A program made the translations under genes and the position numbers. From assembly GCF_017874615.1 (NCBI RefSeq), contig NZ_JAGIKV010000021.1, positions 79,070-143,069 of the forward strand: a DNA stretch of 64,000 nucleotides, in the 5' to 3' direction. Below are positions 25,892 through 34,308 of the stretch, piece by piece. A model generated the notes under the pieces. The model did not search any database, was not told the DNA's origin, and saw nothing but the letters and a program-made list of their open reading frames with translations. Within the stretch, counting starts at the first letter, position 1. Each line of letters begins with the position of its first letter. This DNA is from Paenibacillus xylanexedens (GTDB taxonomy: Bacteria > Bacillota > Bacilli > Paenibacillales > Paenibacillaceae).

Positions 25892-25905
25892 TGTAATCGA
25901 TTTCA
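25892..25905. promoter_or_regulatory. cre site (catabolite repression, CcpA)
   Basis: TGTAATCGATTTCA matches the cre consensus TGNAANCGNTNNCA at every fixed position and lies about 100 bases upstream of the lyase start. The symmetric core could also bind another LacI-type regulator. Confidence 0.65.
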
Positions 25906-25984
25906 TTTTACCGGATATGATAGTACTTTTGAAGAATTATCCATTAAAACCCTTTCCACGACGTTACTCCCTTCTCCTTCCTAA

Positions 25985-26016
25985 CAAAAAAAAACAAAGA
26001 ACCTTCGTCAGGTTCT
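25985..26016 (-). terminator. rho-independent terminator of the SGNH hydrolase gene
   Basis: GAACC, a seven-base loop and GGTTC are followed on the minus strand by TTTGTTTTTTTTT. It separates the esterase from the lyase operon. Confidence 0.7.
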
Positions 26017-26143
26017 CCGTTGCATCCCGCCTGTCACCACAGGCTTTATATGACTAACTCATATCCGTAACTATCTTATGTCCTCAACTAATCCTGAACA
26101 CCTTTAATGCTGCTGCCCATATCGCAACTGTCCGCTGTTGTTA

Positions 26144-26800
26144 TTACACAATCGCAAGCGGAGAATTCTGTACAACAGACAACCATTGGCGTGCAATCAG
26201 CTCATGACCTGCTGCGGTTGGGTGTACGCCATCCCATAACCAGTAAGCTGCATCCGCCTGCTTCAGAGCGTCATTAAACGTCTGCTGCAATGGCACCCAC
26301 ACCGCTCCAAATTCTTCAGCAAGACCTTGGGCCAGCTTCTGATATTGACCGATATACTCTTCCCAGGCTTCCCATTTCTCCGCGGTCGCTCCGGTTCTCA
26401 GAATAAACGGCTCCATCAAAATCAGCCCCGTATCCGGCATCACTTCCCGAGTTTCTTCGAGCAAATGGCGATACGCCCGTCCGAAACGATCCGTTACCCC
26501 GCTAGGTTCACCATTCATCGTGCGCCAGGCATCATTAACCCCAATCAGGATGCTGATCAGGTCCGGTTTTAGACTAATGGTATCCTCATTCCAGCGTGCG
26601 TACAGATCCGATGCCCGATCCCCGCTGATGCCTCTGTTATAGAAGGTTTTTTGCTTACCCGCCAGTTCCATACCCAATTTGCTGGAGATCAGATACGCAT
26701 ACCCGTGACCGAGAAAATGATTTGGATCATCATTGCGTGATCTTCCCCCATCTGTAATCGAGTCTCCCTGAAACAATATAACGGATGGACTTGTACTCAT
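26144..26800 (-). CDS. SGNH/GDSL family esterase
   Basis: 218-residue hydrolase with all four SGNH blocks: FQGDSITDGGRSRNDDPN (nucleophile serine near residue 13), NRGISGDRASDLYARW (glycine block), ILIGVNDAW (asparagine block) and LWDGVHPTAAGHELIARQW (Asp-His pair near residues 190-193). It is close in style to carbohydrate acetylesterases of rhamnogalacturonan or xylan. There is no signal peptide, so it would act inside the cell. It has its own terminator and is not in the lyase operon, though a side-chain deacetylation role beside that operon is conceivable. Confidence 0.88.
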   Translation of the reverse strand: MSTSPSVILFQGDSITDGGRSRNDDPNHFLGHGYAYLISSKLGMELAGKQKTFYNRGISGDRASDLYARWNEDTISLKPDLISILIGVNDAWRTMNGEPSGVTDRFGRAYRHLLEETREVMPDTGLILMEPFILRTGATAEKWEAWEEYIGQYQKLAQGLAEEFGAVWVPLQQTFNDALKQADAAYWLWDGVHPTAAGHELIARQWLSVVQNSPLAIV

Positions 26801-26933
26801 GATTGAAATCGTTCCTTCCTCTTGTGCAAAATGGAAACACTGAACACCTCAGTCTCCATTTTATCCCTTTCGGTCACAATAGAAAATAGCGTTTTCATCA
26901 CTGCGTGTCGCCATCTTATGACTCTCCTAGCAA

Positions 26934-27263
26934 TTATCCGATCCAATATCGCAGTATCATCATAGCCACAATACCGACCAATACGGTTCCAAGCAGACTG
27001 CGTGTCCAGATAGCCACTGCAATCGTAGGCAGGGAGGCCCACAGAGCTGCATTGTGCGTAATCGGCACTAACTGGTTGTCCGACATGAACAGTTCCTGAC
27101 CAATCAGCGCTGCCATAACCGCTACGGGTACATATTCCAGCCAACGTAACAACCACATTGGAATCTGTATCTTGCTGAACAGCATCAGTGGCAGTACACG
27201 CGGGATAAATGTAAATAGCGCTGAACCCATAATAATCCAGAATACATCCCATCTTACTTCCAT
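26934..27263 (-). CDS. azlD: AzlD family branched-chain amino acid exporter subunit
   Basis: Small membrane protein (109 residues, about four hydrophobic segments) with the AzlD pattern: IIMGSALFTFIPRVLPLML, MWLLRWLEYVPVAVMAALIG, IAVAIWTRSLLGTVLVGIVA. It works with AzlC to export branched-chain amino acids or analogues. Its start overlaps the end of azlC by ten bases, so translation is coupled. Another open frame on the same strand at 26797-27315 overlaps it but is not coding. Confidence 0.88.
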   Translation of the reverse strand: MEVRWDVFWIIMGSALFTFIPRVLPLMLFSKIQIPMWLLRWLEYVPVAVMAALIGQELFMSDNQLVPITHNAALWASLPTIAVAIWTRSLLGTVLVGIVAMMILRYWIG

Positions 27264-27958
27264 CGTTCCATGAACACTCCCATCGTTGCCGCAATGACCG
27301 CAGCCACAATGACACTCATGCTGCCAAGTGAAGCCATGCTGGCGAAGATTACACAGACAACGGCGATAATAGCCACATTAATGTGTATTTTTTTGTTTTT
27401 GCGATGCACCAACTGGAGTACAACCAGTCCAATAAACATCGCCGGCAGAGCATAATCCAGACCCAGTCGTTCCGGGTTAGTGATCCAGCGTCCAAAGTAC
27501 GCTCCCGCCATATTAGCCACGAACCAGTTCAGATATGCGGTAATATTCAGACCGTGCATCCAGCGTTCACTGAGCCTTTCTCTGCCAATTGCACGTGTCA
27601 TCGCAACGCCGAAAGACTCATCGGTAAGCAGTGAACCAATCCACATATTTTTAAGCGGGGTCAGATGCCGAAAATACGGTGATACAGCCGCACTGAGCAG
27701 CAAATGGCGAAGATTCACAAAAAATATGGTGAACATAATGGCTACTGCTGACCCATTCGATGCGAGCATGCCTGCTGCAATGAACTGAGCCGATCCTGCA
27801 TATAAAATCAGGCTGAGCAGAGCTGTTTCCGCCAGACTCAGACCTGCGGTCATTTCAATGACACCCGCCGCAAACCCAATACTCAAATAACCAAGCAGGG
27901 TTGGGATACAATCTTTGACCCCCTGCATGAATGTAGCTTGATCCTGGACCTCTTCCAT
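27254..27958 (-). CDS. azlC: AzlC family branched-chain amino acid exporter subunit
   Basis: Large subunit of the AzlCD exporter. From the ATG at 27958 (MEEVQDQATF, behind ACAGGAGAAC) the protein has 234 residues, the normal size. An upstream frame would add 34 residues with no family similarity. Signatures: GVKDCIPTLLGYLSIGFAAG, LILYAGSAQFIAAGMLA, NLRHLLLSAAVSPYF, GSLLTDESFGVAMTRA, LNWFVANMAGAYFG. Several membrane helices follow. AzlC acts with AzlD in leucine-analogue resistance in Bacillus. No Lrp-type regulator is adjacent. Confidence 0.9.
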   Translation of the reverse strand: MEEVQDQATFMQGVKDCIPTLLGYLSIGFAAGVIEMTAGLSLAETALLSLILYAGSAQFIAAGMLASNGSAVAIMFTIFFVNLRHLLLSAAVSPYFRHLTPLKNMWIGSLLTDESFGVAMTRAIGRERLSERWMHGLNITAYLNWFVANMAGAYFGRWITNPERLGLDYALPAMFIGLVVLQLVHRKNKKIHINVAIIAVVCVIFASMASLGSMSVIVAAVIAATMGVFMERWK

Positions 27959-28282
27959 GTTCTCCTGTCCAGATATCTGTAGTGTACTTTGGTCCAACTG
28001 CCGTACAACCCCTCTCCAATTTCTGTCCCCATAAACCGATATATATGGATGTAGATCCATCTAGGTCCATTCTTCATGAAAACAACTTCTTTGTGTATTC
28101 AACATGACCAGTTACATGCCTTATGGATTTCACATTTTGCAAAATTCACTTCACATTAATTCAGAAATATACCACAAGATGTGCACTAAGGGAGAGACAG
28201 ATTACTTTTTATAGAACAGATGTAATCCTAAATACCTACAAAATCGAAAAATATTTTCGCGAAACTCATAAATTATGTTGAA
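27959..28282. other. divergent intergenic region between azlC and the chemoreceptor
   Basis: An AT-rich region holding the leader of azlC on the minus strand and the upstream region of the chemoreceptor. No gene or clear operator was seen. TTCACATT occurs twice near 28128 and 28150. Confidence 0.35.
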
Positions 28283-28308
28283 TAAACGCGAAATTTGTCA
28301 TACGATAG
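28283..28308 (+). promoter_or_regulatory. sigma-D-like promoter of the chemoreceptor
   Basis: TAAA (28283-28286) and TACGATAG (28301-28308) are spaced 14 bases apart and share CGATA with the sigma-D -10 box. It lies about 97 bases before the start codon. Confidence 0.45.
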
Positions 28309-28404
28309 CACCAGAAACTTCTGGAAAGGATGGAATGAAATATCTTTTACCAGATGGGCTTGTCCACTAGACATGGGGATGGGTTACACAGAGGGGGAAT
28401 GTGT

Positions 28405-30405
28405 ATGAAAAAAATTCGTAAACAAGGGGTCAAAAGAACAATGCAGATGAGAGAGAAACTGATTTTGTCATTTGCCATTGTATTGCTCATTCCAACTATT
28501 AGTCTGGGCATTATCTCGTTCCAAACAGCTGATGCCAAGGTTGAAGAGAAAATGTATGAGAACGCGATCAGCAGTGTTACTGTGCTCAACCAGACCATTG
28601 ACCAAATCATTGGTGCAACACGCAAAAATGTTGATTTCCTGGCAAGTCAGCTGGATGCAGGCAATGTCGGACCCAATCAGGGTGACGAAACAGATACCAT
28701 CCGTACCTTGCTCGACGCGTATAAGGAAACGCATGATGACGTGGAACTTGCCTCCATCGGTACCGATCAGGGCGTGTATATTAACTCCCCTGTAACTGCG
28801 GTGAACAAAGAAGGATATGACCCGCGCGAACGCCCGTGGTATCAGGCTGCTACGCAGAACAAAGATATCCCTACCGTAATTACCCCCTACTTATCAAGCA
28901 ATACCGGCAATGTTGTTGCTTCGGTAGCTCAGACCTCAGCGGATGGCCATGGTGTCGTCTCTGTCAGCCTGTCGCTTGAAGCCCTCTCGAAGACGGTTAA
29001 CTCCACGAAGATTGGCCAGAAGGGTTATATCTATATTATTGATAATGCCAATAAAATCATTGTACATCCTACCGAAAAACCAGGGACCGAAGGAACCATG
29101 GCACCCTATAAAGATATTTTTGCACAGAAAAACGGAAGTCTGACCTATACACTAAATGGAAACCAGGAACACGCCTTTTTCTCCACCAATGAAACGACGG
29201 GCTGGACCGTGGTTGGTGTCATCGACAGTGGGGAAGTGACGGCTTCTGTCCGTCCGATTCTATACACCACACTTATTGTTGTAGCGATTGCAATTGCGGT
29301 AAGCTCCGTCATTATTTTCTGGATTGTGCAATCAATCACCAAACCACTGAACCGCTTGGTGAAGGCATCTGACGAAATTAGTAATGGTAATCTGACCATC
29401 GAGGTTGCTGTATTGGGACAGGATGAATTCGGCAAGCTGAGCACCAGCTTCAATAAGATGAGCGAATCCCTGCGAACCGTTATTCAGGACGTACGACACA
29501 CGGCTGACGAATTAACCGCCTCATCCACACAATTGGCAGTCAACTCATCGGAGACAACCAAAGCAACAGAGCAAGTCGCCCTGATCACGGAAGAATCCGC
29601 AGCTGGACTTGAGAAACAAACAAGCAGCCTGAAACATACGGCACTACAGATGAATGAGCTTGCTGGAGGTGTGGGACAGGTAACGAACAGCACACAGCAA
29701 GTATCCGAAGCTGCCATGCAAGCAAGTGAGCTCGCGGATAAAGGGAATGCTACCATGCAGACGGCCGTATCCGAGATGAGTTCCGTGAGTCGCTTTGTGC
29801 AAGGTATGGCAGATACTGCTGGACGACTTGAACAGCATTCCACATCCATTGGTGAGATGGTATCTGTCATTACAGATATCGCTGCACAGACCAATTTGCT
29901 TGCTCTCAATGCTTCTATTGAAGCAGCACGTGCAGGTGAGCATGGACGTGGCTTCTCCGTGGTTGCCAGCGAAGTCCGCAAGCTGGCGGAACAATCGAGC
30001 CTGTCCGGCCAGAAGATTGTAGAGATGGTCGGAGCGATTCAACAGGAGATTTCAATGGCCAATCACAATGTACAGATCGGGCAACAGGATGTAAGCAACG
30101 GCATTCGTGCCGTTCAGTTTGCAGATGAAGCTTTTGCCCAGATTAGTGAGGCTGTTGGGGTCGTCAATCATCAGCTTGAGAACATTGCAGCCGCCTCACA
30201 ACAGATGTCTGCAAGTACAGCCGAAGTGGTGCAATCTATTGATCAGATCCACGCCATATCGGAAACCAATGCCGATGGAACAGAGAACATCTCTGCTGCT
30301 ACGGAGGAGCAAGTGGCTTCCATGCAGGAGATATCATCCTCTGCTGATTCCCTTGCCCATCTGGCTCACAAGCTGCAGAAGCTGGTGGAACAATTCAAGC
30401 TGTAG
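28405..30405 (+). CDS. methyl-accepting chemotaxis protein
   Basis: Full-length receptor of 666 residues from the ATG at 28405, which follows GAGGGGGAATGTGT. Membrane segments lie at about 19-39 and 285-308. The sensor domain between them is of the dCache type, with the motif DPRERPWYQAA and the second half GYIYIIDNANKIIVHP. HAMP (SITKPLNRLVKASDEISNGN) follows, then the signalling hairpin QTNLLALNASIEAARAGEHG near residues 500-520. The ligand is not predictable, although dCache receptors with the DPRxRPWY pattern often bind amino acids or amines. It is transcribed alone toward a strong terminator. Confidence 0.95.
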   Translation: MKKIRKQGVKRTMQMREKLILSFAIVLLIPTISLGIISFQTADAKVEEKMYENAISSVTVLNQTIDQIIGATRKNVDFLASQLDAGNVGPNQGDETDTIRTLLDAYKETHDDVELASIGTDQGVYINSPVTAVNKEGYDPRERPWYQAATQNKDIPTVITPYLSSNTGNVVASVAQTSADGHGVVSVSLSLEALSKTVNSTKIGQKGYIYIIDNANKIIVHPTEKPGTEGTMAPYKDIFAQKNGSLTYTLNGNQEHAFFSTNETTGWTVVGVIDSGEVTASVRPILYTTLIVVAIAIAVSSVIIFWIVQSITKPLNRLVKASDEISNGNLTIEVAVLGQDEFGKLSTSFNKMSESLRTVIQDVRHTADELTASSTQLAVNSSETTKATEQVALITEESAAGLEKQTSSLKHTALQMNELAGGVGQVTNSTQQVSEAAMQASELADKGNATMQTAVSEMSSVSRFVQGMADTAGRLEQHSTSIGEMVSVITDIAAQTNLLALNASIEAARAGEHGRGFSVVASEVRKLAEQSSLSGQKIVEMVGAIQQEISMANHNVQIGQQDVSNGIRAVQFADEAFAQISEAVGVVNHQLENIAAASQQMSASTAEVVQSIDQIHAISETNADGTENISAATEEQVASMQEISSSADSLAHLAHKLQKLVEQFKL

Positions 30406-30409
30406 TCGT

Positions 30410-30471
30410 TGAACTAAAGATTAGTTACACTGACACTACGATGTCAGAATAACCTTCCAATCGCTGTTATC
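30410..30471. repeat. dispersed intergenic element, copy 1
   Basis: It starts TGAACTAAA and ends CTTCCAATCGCTGTTATC, with 44 bases from the first base of one block to the first base of the other. A second copy with the same ends and 45-base spacing is at 56648-56710. The middle parts are diverged. Confidence 0.55.
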
Positions 30472-30516
30472 GTGCAAACGATTAGTTCGACTTATAAAAT
30501 TAAGTAGTCTGTAATA

Positions 30517-30558
30517 CCAAAAGCCCCTTTGCCATCATATTGGCAAAGGGGCTTTTGG
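30517..30558. terminator. bidirectional rho-independent terminator
   Basis: CCAAAAGCCCCTTTGCCA and TGGCAAAGGGGCTTTTGG form a perfect 18-bp stem between convergent genes. Confidence 0.9.
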
Positions 30559-30598
30559 TTAATGAAAGGTCAGGAACTTTAGAAAGGAAATGACTCTC

Positions 30599-31795
30599 CT
30601 ATTCTGCGGATTGCTTTTTATCTCCGTGGTACCCTTGATCTCCGTAGGGCTCTAACTGTTCAAACCAGCGATTCAGACATTTGGCGAGTGCATCTTTGGG
30701 ATCGTAATACGGGTTATCATCTTGCTTCAATGTCTCCAGCACCTCGATCACAAACGCATTCTCTCCATATTCATTCCATTCAGCCTGCAATCTTCGATTC
30801 AGATGGCTACCCATCTGTAACATAAACCGTTGTCCGTTAATGGTTTTCAGGTTAAGTGTGCTGTCGATATAAACTTTGCCGTTACGTTCATTCCGAATCT
30901 GGTAGACGCCCGCTTCCGTTTTGACTTCTTTGGCCTGTTCCTGCAATTCTTTGCGACGATCCATCTTCTCCTGCTCCCCCTTTGCTTTGCGCTCCTGTTT
31001 TCCAACTTCGGCGCTCTGTTGATCTGCGTGGCTTCCCAGCCAATACTGACTCCCGTCTGGCTCACGTTCCAGCAAGCCATAGTCGATGAGATACCTCCGT
31101 ATTTCCACGTAATCGTCATAGACTTCCTTCAGCAGCGCATTGACCTGTTTCTCGGAATATTTGCGTTCTGAATCGAATCGTTTGGCAATCTCGGTGAGCA
31201 CGATATATTTATGCTTTTGCTGCAAATGAAACGTCGTCAGCCGACCGCCAGTACCCTCTGGAAAATACTTGTTTAACACCTTCTCCCGATCCTGTTCTGT
31301 AATATCAAATGAATCACGACGGATCGTATGTCCATGTCTTGTCACAGGTGACACCCATTCGGCTGGAGCCTGGGTATCCTTACTTTTGAGAAGTTCCATT
31401 AATGCCAGGAATATTTTGGCCTGCCGTTCCTTCTCCTTCAATACAAACCGATGATTCCGAATCGTGGAGGCACTCCCGATACCAAGGGCCTTCTGTACTT
31501 CAGCATCCTTCTTGCCTTCATAGAATTGGGCCAATAGGCCACGCTGGACATCAGACAATCCGGTTACGCTTTTATCCAGCTCCAGCAAATACTCAAATAC
31601 CGATCCATGAACCTTCTCAATATGCACTCGCATATAACGGGCTGCCTCATAGAGCACTCCTTCTTCGGGATAGATAATCCCCGCTTCCGTCCTGTATCCG
31701 CAGCAGACACATATATAGGCGGGACCCTCCTCCATATAACCACGCTTGATCTCTTCCAATGAAGCTGTTTGCAACCAGGATTCCGATGGTTTCAT
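30599..31795 (-). CDS. HTH / DUF2087 / GIY-YIG fusion protein
   Basis: 398 residues from the ATG at 31795, chosen because AAAAGGAGCTTTTAC precedes it. The N-terminus has a CxxC pair (ICVCCGYRT) and a His-rich helix (MRVHIEKVHG), resembling a small zinc site. A LuxR/sigma-like helix-turn-helix follows (GLSDVQRGLLAQFYEG, DAEVQKALGIGSASTIRNHR). A DUF2087 domain (NKYFPEGTGGRLTTFHLQQK to YRYLIDYGLLEREPDGSQYW-like) occupies about residues 175-255, and a charged linker leads to a GIY-YIG domain (GVYQIRNERNGKVYIDSTLN, QAEWNEYGENAFVIEVLE) at about 295-360. DUF2087 usually occurs in transcriptional regulators and GIY-YIG in nucleases. Tyr-Asp-Ser replaces the usual Y-(I/V)-G-x-T of GIY-YIG, so nuclease activity is doubtful. 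The cellular role is unknown. Confidence 0.82.
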   Translation of the reverse strand: MKPSESWLQTASLEEIKRGYMEEGPAYICVCCGYRTEAGIIYPEEGVLYEAARYMRVHIEKVHGSVFEYLLELDKSVTGLSDVQRGLLAQFYEGKKDAEVQKALGIGSASTIRNHRFVLKEKERQAKIFLALMELLKSKDTQAPAEWVSPVTRHGHTIRRDSFDITEQDREKVLNKYFPEGTGGRLTTFHLQQKHKYIVLTEIAKRFDSERKYSEKQVNALLKEVYDDYVEIRRYLIDYGLLEREPDGSQYWLGSHADQQSAEVGKQERKAKGEQEKMDRRKELQEQAKEVKTEAGVYQIRNERNGKVYIDSTLNLKTINGQRFMLQMGSHLNRRLQAEWNEYGENAFVIEVLETLKQDDNPYYDPKDALAKCLNRWFEQLEPYGDQGYHGDKKQSAE

Positions 31796-31966
31796 GTAAA
31801 AGCTCCTTTTCATCATTGTTATGGTCTTTCCAATTGTATATTAATCAAAAATTTTATAATTATGTTTGTTTATTTATAGATATAATATAGTTTTGTTTGT
31901 TATGTGTCAATATAACGGAAAAGAATGCTGTGTTTAAAGACATAACGGCTTCCCCTTGTTCAACAG

Positions 31967-31998
31967 AAAAAAGACCGCAGGGTCGCAACCCTGCAGTC
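31967..31998 (-). terminator. rho-independent terminator of the minus-strand chemoreceptor
   Basis: GACTGCAGGG, loop, CCCTGCGGTC and then TTTTTTC on the minus strand. Confidence 0.85.
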
Positions 31999-32068
31999 TC
32001 ATCGCAGAAAGGGCATTTCAGCACCTTCCATAAGCATTTATCCTCAATCATTATCATTTCAATCTCTG

Positions 32069-34042
32069 TTACAACTTAAAGCGTTCAATCATGCTTTGCA
32101 GATCTTCAGCCATACGTGACAATGCTGCCGAAGAAGCTGCAACCTCTTCCATTGTAGCCAACTGCTCTTGAGCCGCCGCTGATCCATCTTCCGTTCCAGA
32201 GGCAATTCTGTCCGACAGAACCATTGTATCACTTACTGCCTTGTTGATATGACTCATGCCGCCATCAATTTGACGGGAAGCCGTGGATACTTCTCCAGCT
32301 TGTGCAGCCACCAACTGTACCGCAGTACGAATGTTATTGAATGCTTCGCCTGCTTCTGTAACCATCTGCGAACTCTTCACCATACCTTCTCCCGTACGGG
32401 CAAAAGTGGATTGCACCGCATTGGTTTTCTCCTGCATCTCATGCATAAGCTCATTAATCCGCTCGGCTGAAGCGCCTGAACTGTGAGCCAGTGTCTTCAC
32501 TTCGTTGGCTACAACCGCGAATCCGCGCCCTTGCTCGCCAGCTCTTGAAGCTTCAATGGATGCATTCAATGCAAGAATGTTCGTCTGCTTGGCAATGGCC
32601 GTAATCTCGGCCACAATCACAAGGATCTCTTCATTTTTCGCGTGCAGATCCTCAATGACCACAGACATGGCTTTGCTCTCATCATTCACCTGCTGAATAT
32701 GGGTAACCGCTTCTTCTACTGTAACCATACCTGCTTCCGACTTAGTGGATGCATCCAGAGCGATACGAGCGGTGTCTTCAGCACTTGATGAGATCTCTTT
32801 GACTCCAATGGACATTTCGCCCACGAGTTGACCTGTAGCAGCAAGACTATTGTTCTGCAAAGTCGTTCCCGCAGCTGCATCCTGCATCAGTTCAGCCACT
32901 TGTTCTGTGGCTTTGGATGTCTGCTCGGAACTTGCCATTAGCTCTTCAGAAGATGCTGCCAACTGGCTGGATGTATCATGCACCTCTCCAAGCACACTAC
33001 GCAGGGAAGTCGTCATCGTATCAAAGCTATCTCCAAGCTGTCCGAACTCATCCTTGCGCTGCAAACCAACCCGAACGGTGAGATCCCCGGCGCTTACTTT
33101 GGATGCTGCCTGCGTTAATTGCAGCAATGGCCGGTGAATACTGCGGATAATGAATATAAGCAGAATCAACCCGATAACCAATGCAGATGCCACAATTGTA
33201 ATTGCACGGATCAAAATAGGCCTTACGGCTTCACTTGCTTCGGAAGGAACCATCTCGCCAACAATTTTCCAACCTGTCACCGGATTGGTGAAATACACAG
33301 CTTCCACTTCGTGACCATCATATGTATACTTCACCGTTCCACTTTCCTTCGTATACATCTCATTAATGTAGCTTTCATCCGACTGTGTACCGGATTCAAT
33401 ATTGTAGTGGAACAGGAATTTACCCCCGTTATCCAGCATGTACAGTTTGCCTTCTTTACCAATACGTATCTGATCAACGGATTCTTTCAGATGATTGAGA
33501 CTGACATTGGCCCCGAATACCCCTTTGCCATCAGCCAGCTTGGCAGCTGCCGTTACAACCCATTCACCTGTCGTGACCGACTGGAACGTATCCGAGATTA
33601 CAGGTTCGTCCTGGGACATGCCCATCGTATACCATGAACGTTCACGTGGATCATAGATCTGTTCCCCGGGATCAGGAGATTTCATCCAGCTGCCATCTTC
33701 CGCACCTGCGGTGAGTACACCCAGTTCCTTATGATTCTGAGACATCCGATCCATCTGCCTTTGCAGTGCAGGGGATTTATTAATAATATCGTTTGAAGTA
33801 ATACCCGCAGCCATCTGCGCTGCGTTATCCTTCTCCATATCCAGCATTTGATTTATCTGCAGACTAAGCATTTCTGTTTTGGCTTGTGCGGAACGAATAA
33901 TTTCCATTTTAACCTGGTCAGCAGCTTTTTGATAAGACAACCAACCAACAGTAATGCTCGGTACAATCAGGAACAGGAGCAATGCAGCGATCAGGCGTTT
34001 TTTTACGGTTAAAGTAAACCAATTTCGAATCCTTTTCTTCAT
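32069..34042 (-). CDS. methyl-accepting chemotaxis protein
   Basis: Third receptor of the window, 657 residues from the ATG at 34042 (MKKRIRNWFT), which follows GATGGGGGATAGTTTA. An earlier in-frame ATG at 34069 lies almost at the predicted transcription start and is rejected. Membrane segments are at about 16-36 and 275-297. The dCache sensor contains DPRERSWYTMG and GKLYMLDNGGKFLFHY. HAMP and the signalling domain (QTNILALNASIEASRAGEQG) follow. It resembles the receptor at 28405 in layout but is clearly diverged in the sensor domain, so a different ligand is likely. Confidence 0.95.
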   Translation of the reverse strand: MKKRIRNWFTLTVKKRLIAALLLFLIVPSITVGWLSYQKAADQVKMEIIRSAQAKTEMLSLQINQMLDMEKDNAAQMAAGITSNDIINKSPALQRQMDRMSQNHKELGVLTAGAEDGSWMKSPDPGEQIYDPRERSWYTMGMSQDEPVISDTFQSVTTGEWVVTAAAKLADGKGVFGANVSLNHLKESVDQIRIGKEGKLYMLDNGGKFLFHYNIESGTQSDESYINEMYTKESGTVKYTYDGHEVEAVYFTNPVTGWKIVGEMVPSEASEAVRPILIRAITIVASALVIGLILLIFIIRSIHRPLLQLTQAASKVSAGDLTVRVGLQRKDEFGQLGDSFDTMTTSLRSVLGEVHDTSSQLAASSEELMASSEQTSKATEQVAELMQDAAAGTTLQNNSLAATGQLVGEMSIGVKEISSSAEDTARIALDASTKSEAGMVTVEEAVTHIQQVNDESKAMSVVIEDLHAKNEEILVIVAEITAIAKQTNILALNASIEASRAGEQGRGFAVVANEVKTLAHSSGASAERINELMHEMQEKTNAVQSTFARTGEGMVKSSQMVTEAGEAFNNIRTAVQLVAAQAGEVSTASRQIDGGMSHINKAVSDTMVLSDRIASGTEDGSAAAQEQLATMEEVAASSAALSRMAEDLQSMIERFKL

Positions 34043-34077
34043 TAAACTATCCCCCATCATAATCTTCACCCATCCTT

Positions 34078-34085
34078 TTATCGGA
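34078..34085 (-). promoter_or_regulatory. sigma-D-like -10 box of the minus-strand chemoreceptor
   Basis: TCCGATAA on the minus strand, 36 bases before the start codon, matching the box of the first receptor exactly. No good TAAA is present at the expected -35 spacing. Confidence 0.5.
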
Positions 34086-34308
34086 CAATTGCTGTAAAAA
34101 TATTATGTATAGATACTAAATTAGAATAAATTTAATCTTTTCGGTCAGTTTAGATGGATTCACCTAATCCTTCTATTCGTTTTGACCCCCTTAGCGAGAT
34201 CGTTTACAATGCTCATAAGCTGGCTATTCATGAAACGATTGGAAGGAGAGGATTCAAATCTTACGCAAGTCAAATGAAAGACAACGTATTTCCACGGTAT
34301 ATTCATCC

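Noticed and set aside
26797..27315. Open frame on the minus strand covering azlD
   Set aside because: It is a different frame over the well supported azlD gene; its translation lacks membrane helices and family similarity.
31860..31966. AT-rich stretch before the terminator at 31967 as a replication or attachment site
   Set aside because: It contains no DnaA boxes, iterons or tRNA-derived direct repeats.
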